NCBI GenBank assembly: GCA_018399495.1
Contig: JAGYOG010000001.1
Location: 124,001-188,000 of the forward strand
Origin: Sphaerochaeta sp.
GTDB taxonomy: Bacteria; Spirochaetota; Spirochaetia; Sphaerochaetales; Sphaerochaetaceae
Length of the DNA: 64,000 nucleotides
Direction of reading: 5' to 3'
The first letter of the stretch is position 1. Each line of letters starts with the position of its first letter. Under the pieces are notes generated by a model. The model did no database searches. It was not told the DNA's origin and worked only from the letters and a program-made list of their open reading frames with translations. Of this stretch, positions 37,344-48,066 are shown in pieces. A program made the translations under genes and the position numbers.

Positions 37344-38416
37344 GATGACTCCTTCACTGTTTTCAGCACAGTCGCTATGTGTTGCGCACTCGTTCCATGA
37401 GCAAGCTTTCTTACGTTGATACTCAACTTCTCTCGAAGCTCCTTGTCACCAACCAAGGAAGATATACCTTCCAAAAACTGCTTTGCATCCAAGGTGTCTG
37501 GATAGAGCACCCTTGCTGCATTCCTTCGTTCAAACAAGTGTGCATTGTCTATCTGATCGCCCCGGCTTGCTGCCCCACTGAGGGGAATAAGGAGGGATGA
37601 ACATCCAAACAACGCAAGTTCAGCCAAAGTATTTGCTCCCGCTCGGCTTACGACCACAGTCGCATGTTTTAGGAGGAGGGGCAACGCTTCATCGATGAAT
37701 GGCACCTCCTGATAGTGGTCATAAACAAGGTGCTGTACATCCTTGGCACCACACTGATGATAGACATACCCTATCTTAGTCAGGGAAGCAAGGGTTTCTC
37801 GCACCAAAAGATTAATCTGGGCTGAGCCGCTACTGCCTCCCAAAATCAGGATGAGTGGCTCAGAGGGTTTGAGAAAAGAAGGTCTCTGAAAATCTTCTTG
37901 CTGTGAGGCAAGCACCAGGGCTTTCCGTATCGGGTTGCCTGTTACGACTACCTTGCACGTCTTCAATAAAGAGAACCCTTCAGGAAAAGGAACACAGACG
38001 CACTGGGAAAACCTTGCATTAATCCTGGTCGCAAGACCGGGGCTTGCATCACTCTCATGGCTTACCACTGGGATATGCAACACTGCGGCAGCAAGAACAG
38101 GAGGGACCGAAACAAACCCTCCTTTGGAGAAAATAACATCCGGTTTCTGGGCTCTGAGAATGCGCAGAGACTGAAAGAATGCAATACAAATGTTTCCTAT
38201 ATCCAGAACATTCCTGAAAGACCAATATCGTCGAAGTTTCCCCCACCGTATGGGAAAGAAGGAGAGTCCATAGTGTTCCACAGCTTCCTTCTCCAATGGG
38301 TCCTGCCTCCCGATCCAGAATGCCTGGTAGTCATTGGAATGGGCAAGTTCCTCATGGACGGCCAAAGCTGGAAAAACATGTCCGAGGGTACCTCCCCCTG
38401 TATAACAAACTACCAT
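37328..38416 (-). CDS. murG: UDP-N-acetylglucosamine transferase MurG
   Basis: 362 residues from MVVCYTGGGTLGHVFPALA; a start 18 bases upstream is possible. The glycine loop TGGGTLGH, HIPVVSHESDASPG, LILGGSSGSAQIN and ISRAGANTLAE-like VSRAGANTLAEL are MurG motifs. It adds GlcNAc to lipid I, making lipid II at the inner face of the membrane. It sits away from the division cluster, in a holB-cvpA-murG group. Confidence 0.93.
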   Translation of the reverse strand: MVVCYTGGGTLGHVFPALAVHEELAHSNDYQAFWIGRQDPLEKEAVEHYGLSFFPIRWGKLRRYWSFRNVLDIGNICIAFFQSLRILRAQKPDVIFSKGGFVSVPPVLAAAVLHIPVVSHESDASPGLATRINARFSQCVCVPFPEGFSLLKTCKVVVTGNPIRKALVLASQQEDFQRPSFLKPSEPLILILGGSSGSAQINLLVRETLASLTKIGYVYHQCGAKDVQHLVYDHYQEVPFIDEALPLLLKHATVVVSRAGANTLAELALFGCSSLLIPLSGAASRGDQIDNAHLFERRNAARVLYPDTLDAKQFLEGISSLVGDKELREKLSINVRKLAHGTSAQHIATVLKTVKESSCSGD

Positions 38417-38593
38417 GTATTCACTATACCACAACAGGAAAGCTTACTCTAGTAAAATTGTATCAATTTGATACACTATGGGTAGAATTGTCCCATCTTT
38501 TCCCAACACTTCTCCTTTTCTTACAACTGTTGTATAAGTATACTTACAAGAAGGGACAAAACCCTTATATTCGCAACAACAAGAGAGATATTC

Positions 38594-41359
38594 ATGGGCA
38601 CCTCATTATTTACTAAACTGTTCGGAACCAAACAAGATAAAGACCTCAAGTCCCTTAAACCACTCGTAGACTTGGTCAACAAGGAAGCAGCTTGGGCAAA
38701 AAAACTGAGTGCTGAAGAGGTACGTCAGCAAACCCAGAGATTCAAGGAACAGGTAGCACAAGGAACAAGCTTGTATTCCCTGCTGCCTAAGGCTTTTGCC
38801 TTGGCAAGGGAAGCAGCAAGCCGCGTACTGGGAGAAAGACACTACGACGTCCAAATCATGGGAGCGGCTGTCCTGCACCATGGGAAGATTCTAGAAATGA
38901 AAACCGGTGAAGGAAAAACGCTTACCTGTGTCCCTGCCGCATACCTGAATGCGCTTTCTGGCGAGGGCGTACATGTGGTCACGGTTAACGACTACCTAGC
39001 TGGTCGTGATGCCTCCTGGATGGGTCCGGTATACGAATACCTCGGTCTTTCTGTGGGCGTCATCCTATCCTCGATGGACAACGAAGCAAAACGCATTGCC
39101 TATGCTAAGGATGTAACATACGGGACGAATAATGAGTTTGGTTTTGACTATCTCAGGGACAACATGAAGTGGTCTCAGGATGAAAAGATCCAACCAAAAC
39201 ACCACTACTGTATTATCGACGAAATTGACTCCATCCTTATCGATGAAGCAAGAACCCCCTTGATCATCAGCGGACAGAGTGAAGATGACTCAGCACAGGT
39301 ACTGGGAGCGGCAAAGGTAGCCCCAATGCTCAGTGAGTGTGAGAAGAATCCAGATACCGGTGACTACTATGAGCCAGACCCACTTGCCCGCTTCGACCGC
39401 AAAGCCCCAGTCTTCGAGGAACGTGGGGACTACAAGTTGGATGAAAAACAGAAACGGGTTTCATTCACCAACCAAGGGATGACCCATATTGAAGAGTTGC
39501 TTAACAGGTATCATAGCATCAACGGTTCACTGTATGAGGATGAGAACTTTGAGTATGTACACTATGTTACTCAAGCAGTAAAAGCGTTACGACTCTACAC
39601 TCCCGATGTTGATTATGTTGTCGTCGATGGACAAGTACAGATCGTCGATGAATTCACCGGTCGTATTCTCCATGGAAGGCGTTACAGTGAAGGACTCCAC
39701 CAGGCAATTGAGGCGAAAGAGAAAATTAAAATCCTTGGCCAGAACAAGACCCTCGCAACAATCACGTACCAGAACTTTTTCAGGATGTACGACAAGATCA
39801 GTGGAATGACAGGTACTGCAGACACCGAAGCTCCTGAATTCCTCAAGATTTATAACCTTGATGTGGTAGTCATACCGACTAACATGCCACTTATCAGAAA
39901 GGACTATCCTGATTTGGTCTACTATAATGAAGAGTTCAAATTCAAGGCTATCTGTGAGGAAATACAGAAGGTCCATAGCGCTGGACAACCAATTCTTGTG
40001 GGTACGATCAGCATTGAGAAAAGTGAACTGCTTTCTGTACTCCTGCGTCGAATGGGTATAAAACATGAGGTGCTTAACGCAAAAAACCATGCCCGTGAAG
40101 CTTTGATCATTGAGAATGCAGGAGCAAAAGGTGCAGTCACCATCGCCACCAATATGGCAGGACGTGGAACAGACATCAAACTTGGAGGCAGTCTGGATGC
40201 AAGAGCCAGAGCACTTTGCGGGGCTGATGCCACAGCAGAGGAACTCACTGAAGCTATCAAGAAAGTGTATGCATCATGGAAGCATGATTATGAAGAGGTA
40301 AAGGAACTCGGTGGACTCTACATCCTAGGCACAGAGCGACATGAATCCAGACGTATTGATAATCAGCTTCGTGGACGAAGTGGTCGTCAAGGAGATCCCG
40401 GTGCAAGTCGGTTCTTCGTCTCCTTGGACGATCCCCTGATGCGGCTGTTTGCCTCGGAGAACCTAAAGAACATACTCGGTAAAATTGGTATGCAGGAAGG
40501 CGAGCCCATTGAACATCGCATGCTGAGCAATGCAATTGAGAAAGCACAGAAGCGTGTTGAGGACCGCAACTTTGAGATCAGAAAGCACCTCCTCGATTAC
40601 GATGATGTGTTGAATGAACAAAGAAACTACCTGTATGAGGAACGAGATGCAATTCTCAGCGATGAGCACCTACTGGAGCGGGTACGAAGCATTTGTCACG
40701 ATATCAGTGATGATATGGTTGACCAGGTGTTCTCTGATGAAAGGGATGATAAGAAGGGTGTTAAGTTGCTCGAAGAGATGCTTACTACCTTCCACCTTGA
40801 AATCCCTCCCCTTCCTGAGCAGGCTTCTGCTGAGGAGTACAAGCAACAGCTGCGAGAGTATATTGACAAGGAAATAGATGACAAGGTTGCCCTCACCGGT
40901 GAGAAACCGTTCAATGATTTCCTTCGCTTCAACTACCTTCGTCAGATCGACCTAAGATGGCAGGATCATCTTATGGCACTTGAAGACCTTCGCGATGCCG
41001 TGGGCCTGAGAAGTTATGCACAACGCAATCCTCTGGTTGAATACAAAGTAGAAGGATTTGAGATCTTTACCGAGATGCTGGAAGGAATCAAGATTTTCAT
41101 GGCACAAACCCTGGTCAGGGTGAAGATCACCAAACCTGAACAACAGTACCGCCAGAAGGCCAAGGAAGCAAATACCGTGGAAACACACCAAGCTCAGGGC
41201 GCTTTCAGCAGTGCGGGCCAGAGTCCTAGACGGGTACAGGGCGGAGGAGACACCGCTCCAGTCACTGTCAGGAGGCAGACCCCGAAGGTTGGAAGGAATG
41301 ATCCCTGTCCTTGTGGAAGCGGCAAGAAATACAAGCATTGCTGCGGAAAGAATGTCTAA
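38594..41359 (+). CDS. secA: preprotein translocase ATPase SecA
   Basis: 921 residues. Walker A MKTGEGKT near residue 102, Walker B region [30 protein letters not shown], and the zinc-binding C-terminus [13 protein letters not shown]. It drives Sec-dependent export. A terminator follows. Longer than the roughly 840-residue forms but normal for spirochaetes and proteobacteria. Confidence 0.97.
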   Translation: MGTSLFTKLFGTKQDKDLKSLKPLVDLVNKEAAWAKKLSAEEVRQQTQRFKEQVAQGTSLYSLLPKAFALAREAASRVLGERHYDVQIMGAAVLHHGKILEMKTGEGKTLTCVPAAYLNALSGEGVHVVTVNDYLAGRDASWMGPVYEYLGLSVGVILSSMDNEAKRIAYAKDVTYGTNNEFGFDYLRDNMKWSQDEKIQPKHHYCIIDEIDSILIDEARTPLIISGQSEDDSAQVLGAAKVAPMLSECEKNPDTGDYYEPDPLARFDRKAPVFEERGDYKLDEKQKRVSFTNQGMTHIEELLNRYHSINGSLYEDENFEYVHYVTQAVKALRLYTPDVDYVVVDGQVQIVDEFTGRILHGRRYSEGLHQAIEAKEKIKILGQNKTLATITYQNFFRMYDKISGMTGTADTEAPEFLKIYNLDVVVIPTNMPLIRKDYPDLVYYNEEFKFKAICEEIQKVHSAGQPILVGTISIEKSELLSVLLRRMGIKHEVLNAKNHAREALIIENAGAKGAVTIATNMAGRGTDIKLGGSLDARARALCGADATAEELTEAIKKVYASWKHDYEEVKELGGLYILGTERHESRRIDNQLRGRSGRQGDPGASRFFVSLDDPLMRLFASENLKNILGKIGMQEGEPIEHRMLSNAIEKAQKRVEDRNFEIRKHLLDYDDVLNEQRNYLYEERDAILSDEHLLERVRSICHDISDDMVDQVFSDERDDKKGVKLLEEMLTTFHLEIPPLPEQASAEEYKQQLREYIDKEIDDKVALTGEKPFNDFLRFNYLRQIDLRWQDHLMALEDLRDAVGLRSYAQRNPLVEYKVEGFEIFTEMLEGIKIFMAQTLVRVKITKPEQQYRQKAKEANTVETHQAQGAFSSAGQSPRRVQGGGDTAPVTVRRQTPKVGRNDPCPCGSGKKYKHCCGKNV

Positions 41360-41377
41360 GATTTTACTATTATCAAA

Positions 41378-41409
41378 GGAGACCGTGTTTTCGGTCTCCT
41401 CTTTTTTTT
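41378..41409 (+). terminator. secA terminator
   Basis: GGAGACCG, TGTTTT loop, CGGTCTCC, then T-rich tract of eight T. Confidence 0.9.
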
Positions 41410-41430
41410 GGTCATTACAAACGGTTGATT

Positions 41431-42546
41431 TTAGAAGAACTGCATGGGGTCAAGCGCAATACCCGACTGCTCTATACTGAAGAAGAGGGTCGGTTGTTCA
41501 TAATCAGTACCACTGGTGCCAATGCTTCCTATGGTCTGACCTTTCTCCAAGCTCATCCCGATCCTCACTGCAGTATCGACGTTTTCCAGATGGTAATAAC
41601 TGGTTCGGTATCCACCTTCGTGGCTGAGGATAACAAATCGGCCCCTGCCCTTCTGTTCGTTCCCTGCATCTACAACTTCACCCTTTGCAGAGGCCACAAC
41701 TGCTTCTCCCCAGTCTCCTTCGATGAGGATACCAGCAAGAATTTCACTGGCTCCTGTGGCTGGATTCTCATAGGACTGGCCAAAGAGCTTGCTGATTGTC
41801 CCTCGGAAAGGTTTCTGGAACTGTATTGGGGAAACATCAGTGAGCTGAGCAAGAGAAGATGATGTGGTATCAGGAATAAAGAGCTGTTGTCCGACGAAGA
41901 TACGCTCATTCTTCAAGTTATTGAGCTCCTGCAAGGTCTTCCAACCCAAGGTGGGACTGTACTTGCGGGCGATGGTGCTGAGCATATCCCCTTCCCTCAC
42001 CGTGTAAAGCTGGCCATCACGGTCGGGAATGGTAAGGGTAACCCCTTCCTTGACTGCCTGGATATTCCTGATTTGGTTTACACTGATCAACGTTTGGGGC
42101 TTGAGGTTGTAGAGTTTTGCAATGCCAGCAAGATCCTCATCATCCTTGACCACATGATCAGCATATTGGATGGATGCACTACTGGTGGATGGACTTCTGC
42201 GAACCGATGACTGGGAATCAATCGCCCTGGCACTCTCACTATCAACTACCGGGGCATCAGATGGAGAGGGATTTTCTTCTCCACCTTCGGTTGGTTGGAT
42301 CTGGGGAGCATCAGCAATTTCTTTTACCTCAGGCAGTACTTCCTCAATCACCGTAGATTGCCCTTGGGATCCTTGGCTCTGGGCAGGAAAGAACTGATAC
42401 CAGATTACAATGACAACCACACAGATAGCGATACCCAGTGCGATCGTCCAGATCAGCCCTTTGCTCGGTCTGTTATTTTCTGAGCCTTCCCTTCCTGAAC
42501 GCCAAGAAGGTCGCTCTTGCATGTCATCGTAGTAGTCTTTTCCCAT
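41431..42546 (-). CDS. membrane-anchored LysM protein with degenerate M23 domain
   Basis: 371 residues: short cytoplasmic N-terminus, one membrane segment at 31-50, Ser/Pro-rich linker, two LysM repeats (about 128-174 and 179-225), and a C-terminal M23/LytM fold. Of the zinc ligands, HxxxD is replaced by ILIEGDWG and HxH by QPTLFFSI; only H319 in YYHLEN remains. It is probably not an endopeptidase; EnvC- and NlpD-like proteins with dead LytM domains activate amidases. Divergent from the penicillin-binding protein gene, with 41 bp between. Confidence 0.88.
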   Translation of the reverse strand: MGKDYYDDMQERPSWRSGREGSENNRPSKGLIWTIALGIAICVVVIVIWYQFFPAQSQGSQGQSTVIEEVLPEVKEIADAPQIQPTEGGEENPSPSDAPVVDSESARAIDSQSSVRRSPSTSSASIQYADHVVKDDEDLAGIAKLYNLKPQTLISVNQIRNIQAVKEGVTLTIPDRDGQLYTVREGDMLSTIARKYSPTLGWKTLQELNNLKNERIFVGQQLFIPDTTSSSLAQLTDVSPIQFQKPFRGTISKLFGQSYENPATGASEILAGILIEGDWGEAVVASAKGEVVDAGNEQKGRGRFVILSHEGGYRTSYYHLENVDTAVRIGMSLEKGQTIGSIGTSGTDYEQPTLFFSIEQSGIALDPMQFF

Positions 42547-42587
42547 AGCTCGACATTACCTTTCCTACATAGTAGTATAAATCAATC

Positions 42588-44255
42588 ATGGCTACCAGTC
42601 CAAAACATACTTATATCCAATTCTTCACCGTGCTTACTTCCATTATTCTTGGGATTTTTTTCATCAGATTGGGCATTCTGATGATTTTTAACCAGCCCCA
42701 GTCAAAAACATACCGTAATCCAGAGGTAGCTGAAAGCGTGGTAAGAGGTACTATCTATGACCGAAACGGAAGAATCCTTGCCATTGAAAGACCTTACTGG
42801 GGTGTCTACCTGCATCTGAATATGATCGACGACATTAGGCTGGTAAGTGAGGTCATTGCTCCCTATGTGCAAATGAGCCCATCAGAGATACAACAGAAAG
42901 CAGAAAATTACACCACGTATGCCCAGATCAAGAAAGAGATTGATGACCGGCAGGTAGACCGCCTCCGCAGTACCTTGCGAGAATATGGCCTGCAAAACCA
43001 AGTAAACATAGAAAAACGGGTGGGACGTACCTACCCTGCACAATTCCATGCATCTCAGACCATCGGCTTCACCAATATGGAGATGGAGGGAATCGAAGGA
43101 ATAGAACTGACTCAAGAATCGTATTTGCATCCCTATCCCGAGATTGGAAAGAGTGGAACTACCTACGGGGAGGATGTAATACTCACCCTGGATGTGGATA
43201 TCCAATATGCACTAGATGTACAGCTGCAACAGATTGCTGATGAATTCAACCCTGATTATGCAATGGCACTCGTTCTGGATGCCAAAAATGGAGACATATT
43301 GGGCATGTCCAGCTTCCCTTGGTACGACATAAATACACTGGAAAACAGTGAAGAGGAAGAAAGAAAAAACCATGCAGTTAATCATTTATTTGAACCTGGG
43401 TCTGTTTTCAAGCTGTTCAGTACGGCTTCCATCCTTCAGATTGGCGAAGCACAGACAGAGGAGCCCTTTCTCTGTGATGGTTCCTATACCTTCAAAGCAG
43501 GATCCAGCATGGTTACAATCAACTGCACCTCGACCCATGGAGAGGTTGATGTGGAAACCATGCTCGCAAAATCCTGTAATGGTGCAATCTCACACTGGGC
43601 GTTGCAGACTGATGCTGAGGCCTTTTACACCTTGTTGGCGCAACTGGGCTTCACCAGCAGCTATGACATCTCGCTTCCTTCAACGGCAAAAGCCTTTATA
43701 ACAGACCCTTCCCAGTGGTCGGGACGAACCCAGCCCACCATCGCTTTTGGGCAGGAGCTACTGGTGAGTGCTCTGCATCTCTGTACTGCTGCAACAGCAC
43801 TCTCTCCAAGCGGGGAACTCTTGGCCCCCCATCTCATTCTTTCCCGCTCATCCCCTGTTACAGGAGAGAAAAGCTACCAAAGGAAATGTACCGTACTCAC
43901 ACAGGTGCTTGATCCAGCAGTCACTGAACGTATTCGTGAGGGTATGCATCGAGCCTCGCTTACTGGGGGGACCGGAACACAGGCGAACGTTGAAGGGGTG
44001 GATCTTGGAGTAAAAACAGGAACTGCCCAATTATTCAATGAAGAAACAGGGAGTTATGAGGATGGTACCATCCTTGTATCGACACTTGCTATGGTGCCGA
44101 TTGACGATCCAAACTACATCATCTATGTGGGAGCTGGGAACCCGAAAGGAACTTCCCTCTATGGTTCGAATGTAGCTGCGCCAGCAGTTGGTGCCATTGT
44201 AAAGACACTCATGAGTCAAGGAAAACTAATTGCAAGTGATACGACCATTCTCTAG
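42588..44255 (+). CDS. class B penicillin-binding protein (FtsI/PBP2-like transpeptidase)
   Basis: 555 residues: one membrane segment at about 12-35, PBP dimerisation domain (RGTIYDRNGRILA at 53-65), and transpeptidase domain with all three motifs: SVFK (S272), SCN (329-331) and KTGT (476-479). It cross-links peptidoglycan and is inhibited by beta-lactams in the family. It is on the plus strand, outside the division cluster where ftsI is absent, so it may be the septal enzyme. It overlaps the convergent flhF by 4 bp. Confidence 0.92.
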   Translation: MATSPKHTYIQFFTVLTSIILGIFFIRLGILMIFNQPQSKTYRNPEVAESVVRGTIYDRNGRILAIERPYWGVYLHLNMIDDIRLVSEVIAPYVQMSPSEIQQKAENYTTYAQIKKEIDDRQVDRLRSTLREYGLQNQVNIEKRVGRTYPAQFHASQTIGFTNMEMEGIEGIELTQESYLHPYPEIGKSGTTYGEDVILTLDVDIQYALDVQLQQIADEFNPDYAMALVLDAKNGDILGMSSFPWYDINTLENSEEEERKNHAVNHLFEPGSVFKLFSTASILQIGEAQTEEPFLCDGSYTFKAGSSMVTINCTSTHGEVDVETMLAKSCNGAISHWALQTDAEAFYTLLAQLGFTSSYDISLPSTAKAFITDPSQWSGRTQPTIAFGQELLVSALHLCTAATALSPSGELLAPHLILSRSSPVTGEKSYQRKCTVLTQVLDPAVTERIREGMHRASLTGGTGTQANVEGVDLGVKTGTAQLFNEETGSYEDGTILVSTLAMVPIDDPNYIIYVGAGNPKGTSLYGSNVAAPAVGAIVKTLMSQGKLIASDTTIL

Positions 44256-45253
44256 AGAGATGGAAAGAATTGATCGAGCTCTAGACTGAATCCTCGTAAT
44301 CGGGAAACCAAAACCGAGGCATCGGCACGGTGAAAATCCTCGGGAACCCCCTGTCCATCAGCCAAGAAGGAGAGAGGAAGACCTGCCTCCTTTGCAAAAA
44401 GGAGTATATTGCCAATTCCTTGGGTTTCATCCAACTTGGTCACCAGTATTTTTTTCAGTTGGTATTCATTGAATAGCTCAAATTGTGAAAGAAGATCAGC
44501 AAATTTACTGCTTGCACTGACAACCAAAGTATATTCACGTTCCTTATCATCAAAGGATGAGAACAAGTCAGAAAGAGAATCTCTCAGCATGACATCCTTG
44601 CTACTGTGCCCAATGGTATCAACCAGAACGTGGTCATACGTCTCCAAGTCATCCAGCATCTCAGACAATGTCTCTGCGTCGGTGGCCTCATACAGCGGTA
44701 ACGAGTATTCCTTTGCAAAGAATCGCACCTGTTCCAAGGCACCGGGTCGGTGGACATCAAAACTGAGCAAGGCTACTTTCTTACCCTCTTGTGCCCTGAG
44801 ATGGATTGCCAGCTTTACCAGACTGGTGGTCTTTCCCACCCCGGCTGGGCCTACCAATACTACGTACTGGTGCTGAATTGCATCCTCAAACTGCAGACCC
44901 TCAAGTAGGAACTGAAAGAACTGGATTTCTAGCTCTGATTGACCTAAAAGTTTCTCTTCTGGCAAGAGCATGCTTTTTATCTGTTCCACTTTGGTGGTAG
45001 GAATCTCATTCTGCTCTATGAGGTAGGAGAGGTGGACTTCTGCATTGAAGACAGGTTCCTCAACCACCTTTTCTTCAATAGGCTTCTGTTCCTCTACCAG
45101 GAAGAAGGTGATACGACAGCGTTTTTCACTGTGCATCCCCTTCTTTACCTGGAAATCCTTACGCGTATGAACACGCACTGCACTACCCCACGTTGTGCGG
45201 GCTTCTCTCAGTGCACGTTCATAATCTTCTGCTTCAAGCGTAAGGAATTCCAA
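44252..45253 (-). CDS. flhF: FlhF-type SRP GTPase
   Basis: 333 residues. It begins EDYERALREARTTWGSAVRVHTRK as FlhF does; GTPase motifs are GPAGVGKTTS (135-144), DTIGHSS and TKLDET. FlhF places and numbers flagella at the membrane. No other flagellar gene is in the window; it lies directly after hslU (9 bp), probably in the same transcript. It could also be an orphan SRP-like GTPase with another role. Confidence 0.85.
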   Translation of the reverse strand: MEFLTLEAEDYERALREARTTWGSAVRVHTRKDFQVKKGMHSEKRCRITFFLVEEQKPIEEKVVEEPVFNAEVHLSYLIEQNEIPTTKVEQIKSMLLPEEKLLGQSELEIQFFQFLLEGLQFEDAIQHQYVVLVGPAGVGKTTSLVKLAIHLRAQEGKKVALLSFDVHRPGALEQVRFFAKEYSLPLYEATDAETLSEMLDDLETYDHVLVDTIGHSSKDVMLRDSLSDLFSSFDDKEREYTLVVSASSKFADLLSQFELFNEYQLKKILVTKLDETQGIGNILLFAKEAGLPLSFLADGQGVPEDFHRADASVLVSRLRGFSLELDQFFPSL

Positions 45254-45262
45254 ATGGCCCCC

Positions 45263-46642
45263 TTAGAGAATGAACTTGGATAGGTCTTGATCCTGCAGAA
45301 CATCACGCAATCGTTCATCGACGTAGGCTGCTGTGATAGTAATGGTCTGACCTGCAAGTTCATCTGCACTGAAAGAGAGTTCCTCCAACAGTTTTTCCAT
45401 GATGGTGAACAACCTTCTTGCTCCTATATTATCATTGGTTGTATTCACTTCATAGGCTATCTCACTGACTTTCCGGATGGCAGCATCATCAAATATGATC
45501 TCCACTCCTTCTGTCTTGAGCAGCTCATGGTATTGCATGGTCATTGCATTCGCAGGTTCTGTAAGGATGCGATAGAAGTCATCAGCACTCAAGTCATCCA
45601 ATTCAACACGAAGCGGAAAACGTCCCTGCAACTCAGGAATCAAATCACTGGGCTTGGAAACATGAAATGCCCCACTGGCGATGAAAAGAATGTGAGTGGT
45701 ATCAATCACACCCCATTTGGTGGAAACACTGGTGCCTTCCACGATTGGGAGGATATCACGCTGTACACCTTCCCGGCTGACATCAATACTGGAGGAAGCA
45801 CCACCGCTTTTTACAACCTTGTCGATTTCATCAAGGAATACAATACCCATCTGCTCGACCCGTTCCTTTGCTTCATCGATGGCACGGTCGTTATCTACAG
45901 CCTTCTCTGTCTCTTCCTCGGTAAAAATTTCCCGAGCCCGTTTTATGGTCAACTTCCGGTTGTGTCCACGACCGTTACCGAAGATTGAGCCAAGACTCTG
46001 CATTGCATCCTGCAACTCTTCCATGTTTGGCTGACCAAGGACCTCGATGCCAACCCGTTTCCGGCTCTGGACATTAACCTCTATCTCACGGTCATCGAAC
46101 TTACCCTCTCTGAGCATTTCCCTGAAACGTTCACGGGTAGCCTTCTGGCTGTCGGTAAAGCTGGTACCTGAGGGGACCACATCACTCTTGTCCTCGTCCT
46201 TTGCCTGAGGAAGCAGCATATCGAGCAACCGCTCCTCAACCCTGCTGGCAACCTTTTCCTTCTCAGCCTCAGCAAGTTCAGCTTTCACTTGCTGTACAGC
46301 AATACTCATAAGGTCCCTGATGATTGATTCAACATCCCTACCAACGTACCCTACCTCGGTGTACTTACTAGCCTCGACCTTGATGAACGGAGCATTGGAT
46401 AGCTTGGCGATACGCCTAGCTATCTCAGTCTTCCCTACTCCCGTCGGTCCAATCATGATGATGTTCTTCGGAGAAACCTCGTCCCTGATCTCTTCAGGAA
46501 GCCGCTTCCTCCGAGTCCTGTTGCGGATGGCAACTGCTATGGTTCGTTTAGCCTTCTGCTGGCCGATGATATACTTATCAAGTTCCGTGACAATCTGTGC
46601 AGGTTTGAGCTCATCAAGCTTCCTGCTTGCTGAATATCCCAT
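45263..46642 (-). CDS. hslU: HslU ATPase of the HslUV protease
   Basis: 459 residues. Walker A GPTGVGKTEIARR near residue 60, GYVGRDVESIIRDL, Walker B FLDEIDKVV, and the C-terminal LSKFIL that docks into HslV. It unfolds substrates for HslV. The inserted I domain includes GRGHNRKLTI. It follows hslV by 4 bp. Confidence 0.96.
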   Translation of the reverse strand: MGYSASRKLDELKPAQIVTELDKYIIGQQKAKRTIAVAIRNRTRRKRLPEEIRDEVSPKNIIMIGPTGVGKTEIARRIAKLSNAPFIKVEASKYTEVGYVGRDVESIIRDLMSIAVQQVKAELAEAEKEKVASRVEERLLDMLLPQAKDEDKSDVVPSGTSFTDSQKATRERFREMLREGKFDDREIEVNVQSRKRVGIEVLGQPNMEELQDAMQSLGSIFGNGRGHNRKLTIKRAREIFTEEETEKAVDNDRAIDEAKERVEQMGIVFLDEIDKVVKSGGASSSIDVSREGVQRDILPIVEGTSVSTKWGVIDTTHILFIASGAFHVSKPSDLIPELQGRFPLRVELDDLSADDFYRILTEPANAMTMQYHELLKTEGVEIIFDDAAIRKVSEIAYEVNTTNDNIGARRLFTIMEKLLEELSFSADELAGQTITITAAYVDERLRDVLQDQDLSKFIL

Positions 46643-46646
46643 ATGC

Positions 46647-47183
46647 TTACAATACCTCTACATTAATCTGGTCATCTGTGTAGATACACACTGAAGCTGC
46701 TATCTGCACACTTTTTCTGGCAATCTCTTCAGCTGACATCGAAGAATCTGCTTCCAAGTATGCCAAAGCTGCACTGAGTGCGTAGTTTCCCCCACTTCCA
46801 ATGCCGATGGCATCTCTCTCAGGGTCTACCACATCCCCCGCCCCATTGATCAGGAAGATTCGCTTTCCATCACTGACAAGCATCATTGCTTCGAGCTGGC
46901 GAAGCTGTTTGTCGGTTCTCCACTGCTTTGCCAATTCCACAGCCGAGCGGGTCAAATCCCCGTTGTATTGCTTCAATTTTCCCTCAAAGAGCTCAAAGAG
47001 GGTAAAAGCATCAGCAGTTGTACCTGCAAAGCCCGTGATTACCTTCCCTTCATACAGCGTACGCACCTTATGTGCGTTTGACTTAAGAATTGTATCTCCT
47101 GCGGTGACCTGTCCATCGCCAGCTATGGCCACATGACCATTCCTTCTCACTGCTACGATGGTTGTTCCTTTAAAACTTCTCAT
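46647..47183 (-). CDS. hslV: HslV peptidase subunit
   Basis: 178 residues from [17 protein letters not shown] short propeptide precedes the catalytic threonine (T7 or T8 before IVAV). [22 protein letters not shown] and [10 protein letters not shown] are proteasome-beta motifs of HslV. The start overlaps the end of xerC by 14 bp. The open frame extends further upstream but inside xerC. Confidence 0.95.
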   Translation of the reverse strand: MRSFKGTTIVAVRRNGHVAIAGDGQVTAGDTILKSNAHKVRTLYEGKVITGFAGTTADAFTLFELFEGKLKQYNGDLTRSAVELAKQWRTDKQLRQLEAMMLVSDGKRIFLINGAGDVVDPERDAIGIGSGGNYALSAALAYLEADSSMSAEEIARKSVQIAASVCIYTDDQINVEVL

Positions 47184-48066
47184 ATTGTTTCCTTCCATGA
47201 GGATGGCAGGACTCATAGACCCGTGCCAGCCTCTCTTTCGATACATGGGTGTAGATCTGTGTGGTAGAGATGCTGGCATGACCAAGCAATTCCTGTACCA
47301 ATCGGATATCTGCCCCATTGTCAAGAAGATGGGTTGCATAGGTATGCCTCAATACATGCGGCGTAAACTGTTTCTGCCACCCAAGCCTTCTTCTATATGT
47401 AGCAAACATACTACCAACGGTGCTCATCGGCAACTGTTTTCCCTTGATTGAACAGAACAAGAAAGGGCTGATAAACCGTTCTCTTTTTAGGCTCAGATAG
47501 GTTTGCATTACCTTCGCACAATGCTTGGTAAAAAAGACATATCGGCTCTTTGAACCCTTTCCCAAGACTCGTATCCGTCGCTTCTCCCATTCAATTGAGT
47601 CCTCCTCTATGCCAAGTACCTCACTGATTCTGCAACCAGTGTCATAGAGCAACGTAAAGAGTGAGATTGCACAAGCTGAGCGGAAATCATTATAGGGCTG
47701 GCTAAGCAGTTCTGCCACCTCATGTACGCTGAGCACAGTGGGAAGATGGTTCTGTGTCCTGTGTGTAGCTACCAGGGAGAATGGATTCACCGAGCACACT
47801 CCACGTTTGCAAAGAGAAGTATAAAAAGAACGTACACAGCTTATCTTCCGGTTGACTGTTGTTTCTCTATAACGGTTTTCCGTTTTCAGAAACCGAAGAT
47901 ACATTCTTCCATCTTCCCTTCCAGCCTCTGCCATACCAATCCCAAGCGAAGAGAAATATGCCGAGAGCTGTTCCAAATCGCGCCTGTACGCAAGCAGTGT
48001 ATGGTCACTGAGACCACGAATTTGTTTCTGCGTTTCCAGGAACTCCTGGATCAAGGATTCATGCAT
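47170..48066 (-). CDS. XerC/D-type tyrosine recombinase (first)
   Basis: 298 residues from [20 protein letters not shown]. Catalytic residues: R in [21 protein letters not shown], and [17 protein letters not shown] second, similar recombinase is encoded 1.6 kb upstream. Together they match a XerC-XerD pair that resolves chromosome dimers at dif; which is which cannot be assigned. It is placed between dprA and hslVU, overlapping both. Confidence 0.92.
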   Translation of the reverse strand: MHESLIQEFLETQKQIRGLSDHTLLAYRRDLEQLSAYFSSLGIGMAEAGREDGRMYLRFLKTENRYRETTVNRKISCVRSFYTSLCKRGVCSVNPFSLVATHRTQNHLPTVLSVHEVAELLSQPYNDFRSACAISLFTLLYDTGCRISEVLGIEEDSIEWEKRRIRVLGKGSKSRYVFFTKHCAKVMQTYLSLKRERFISPFLFCSIKGKQLPMSTVGSMFATYRRRLGWQKQFTPHVLRHTYATHLLDNGADIRLVQELLGHASISTTQIYTHVSKERLARVYESCHPHGRKQYEKF

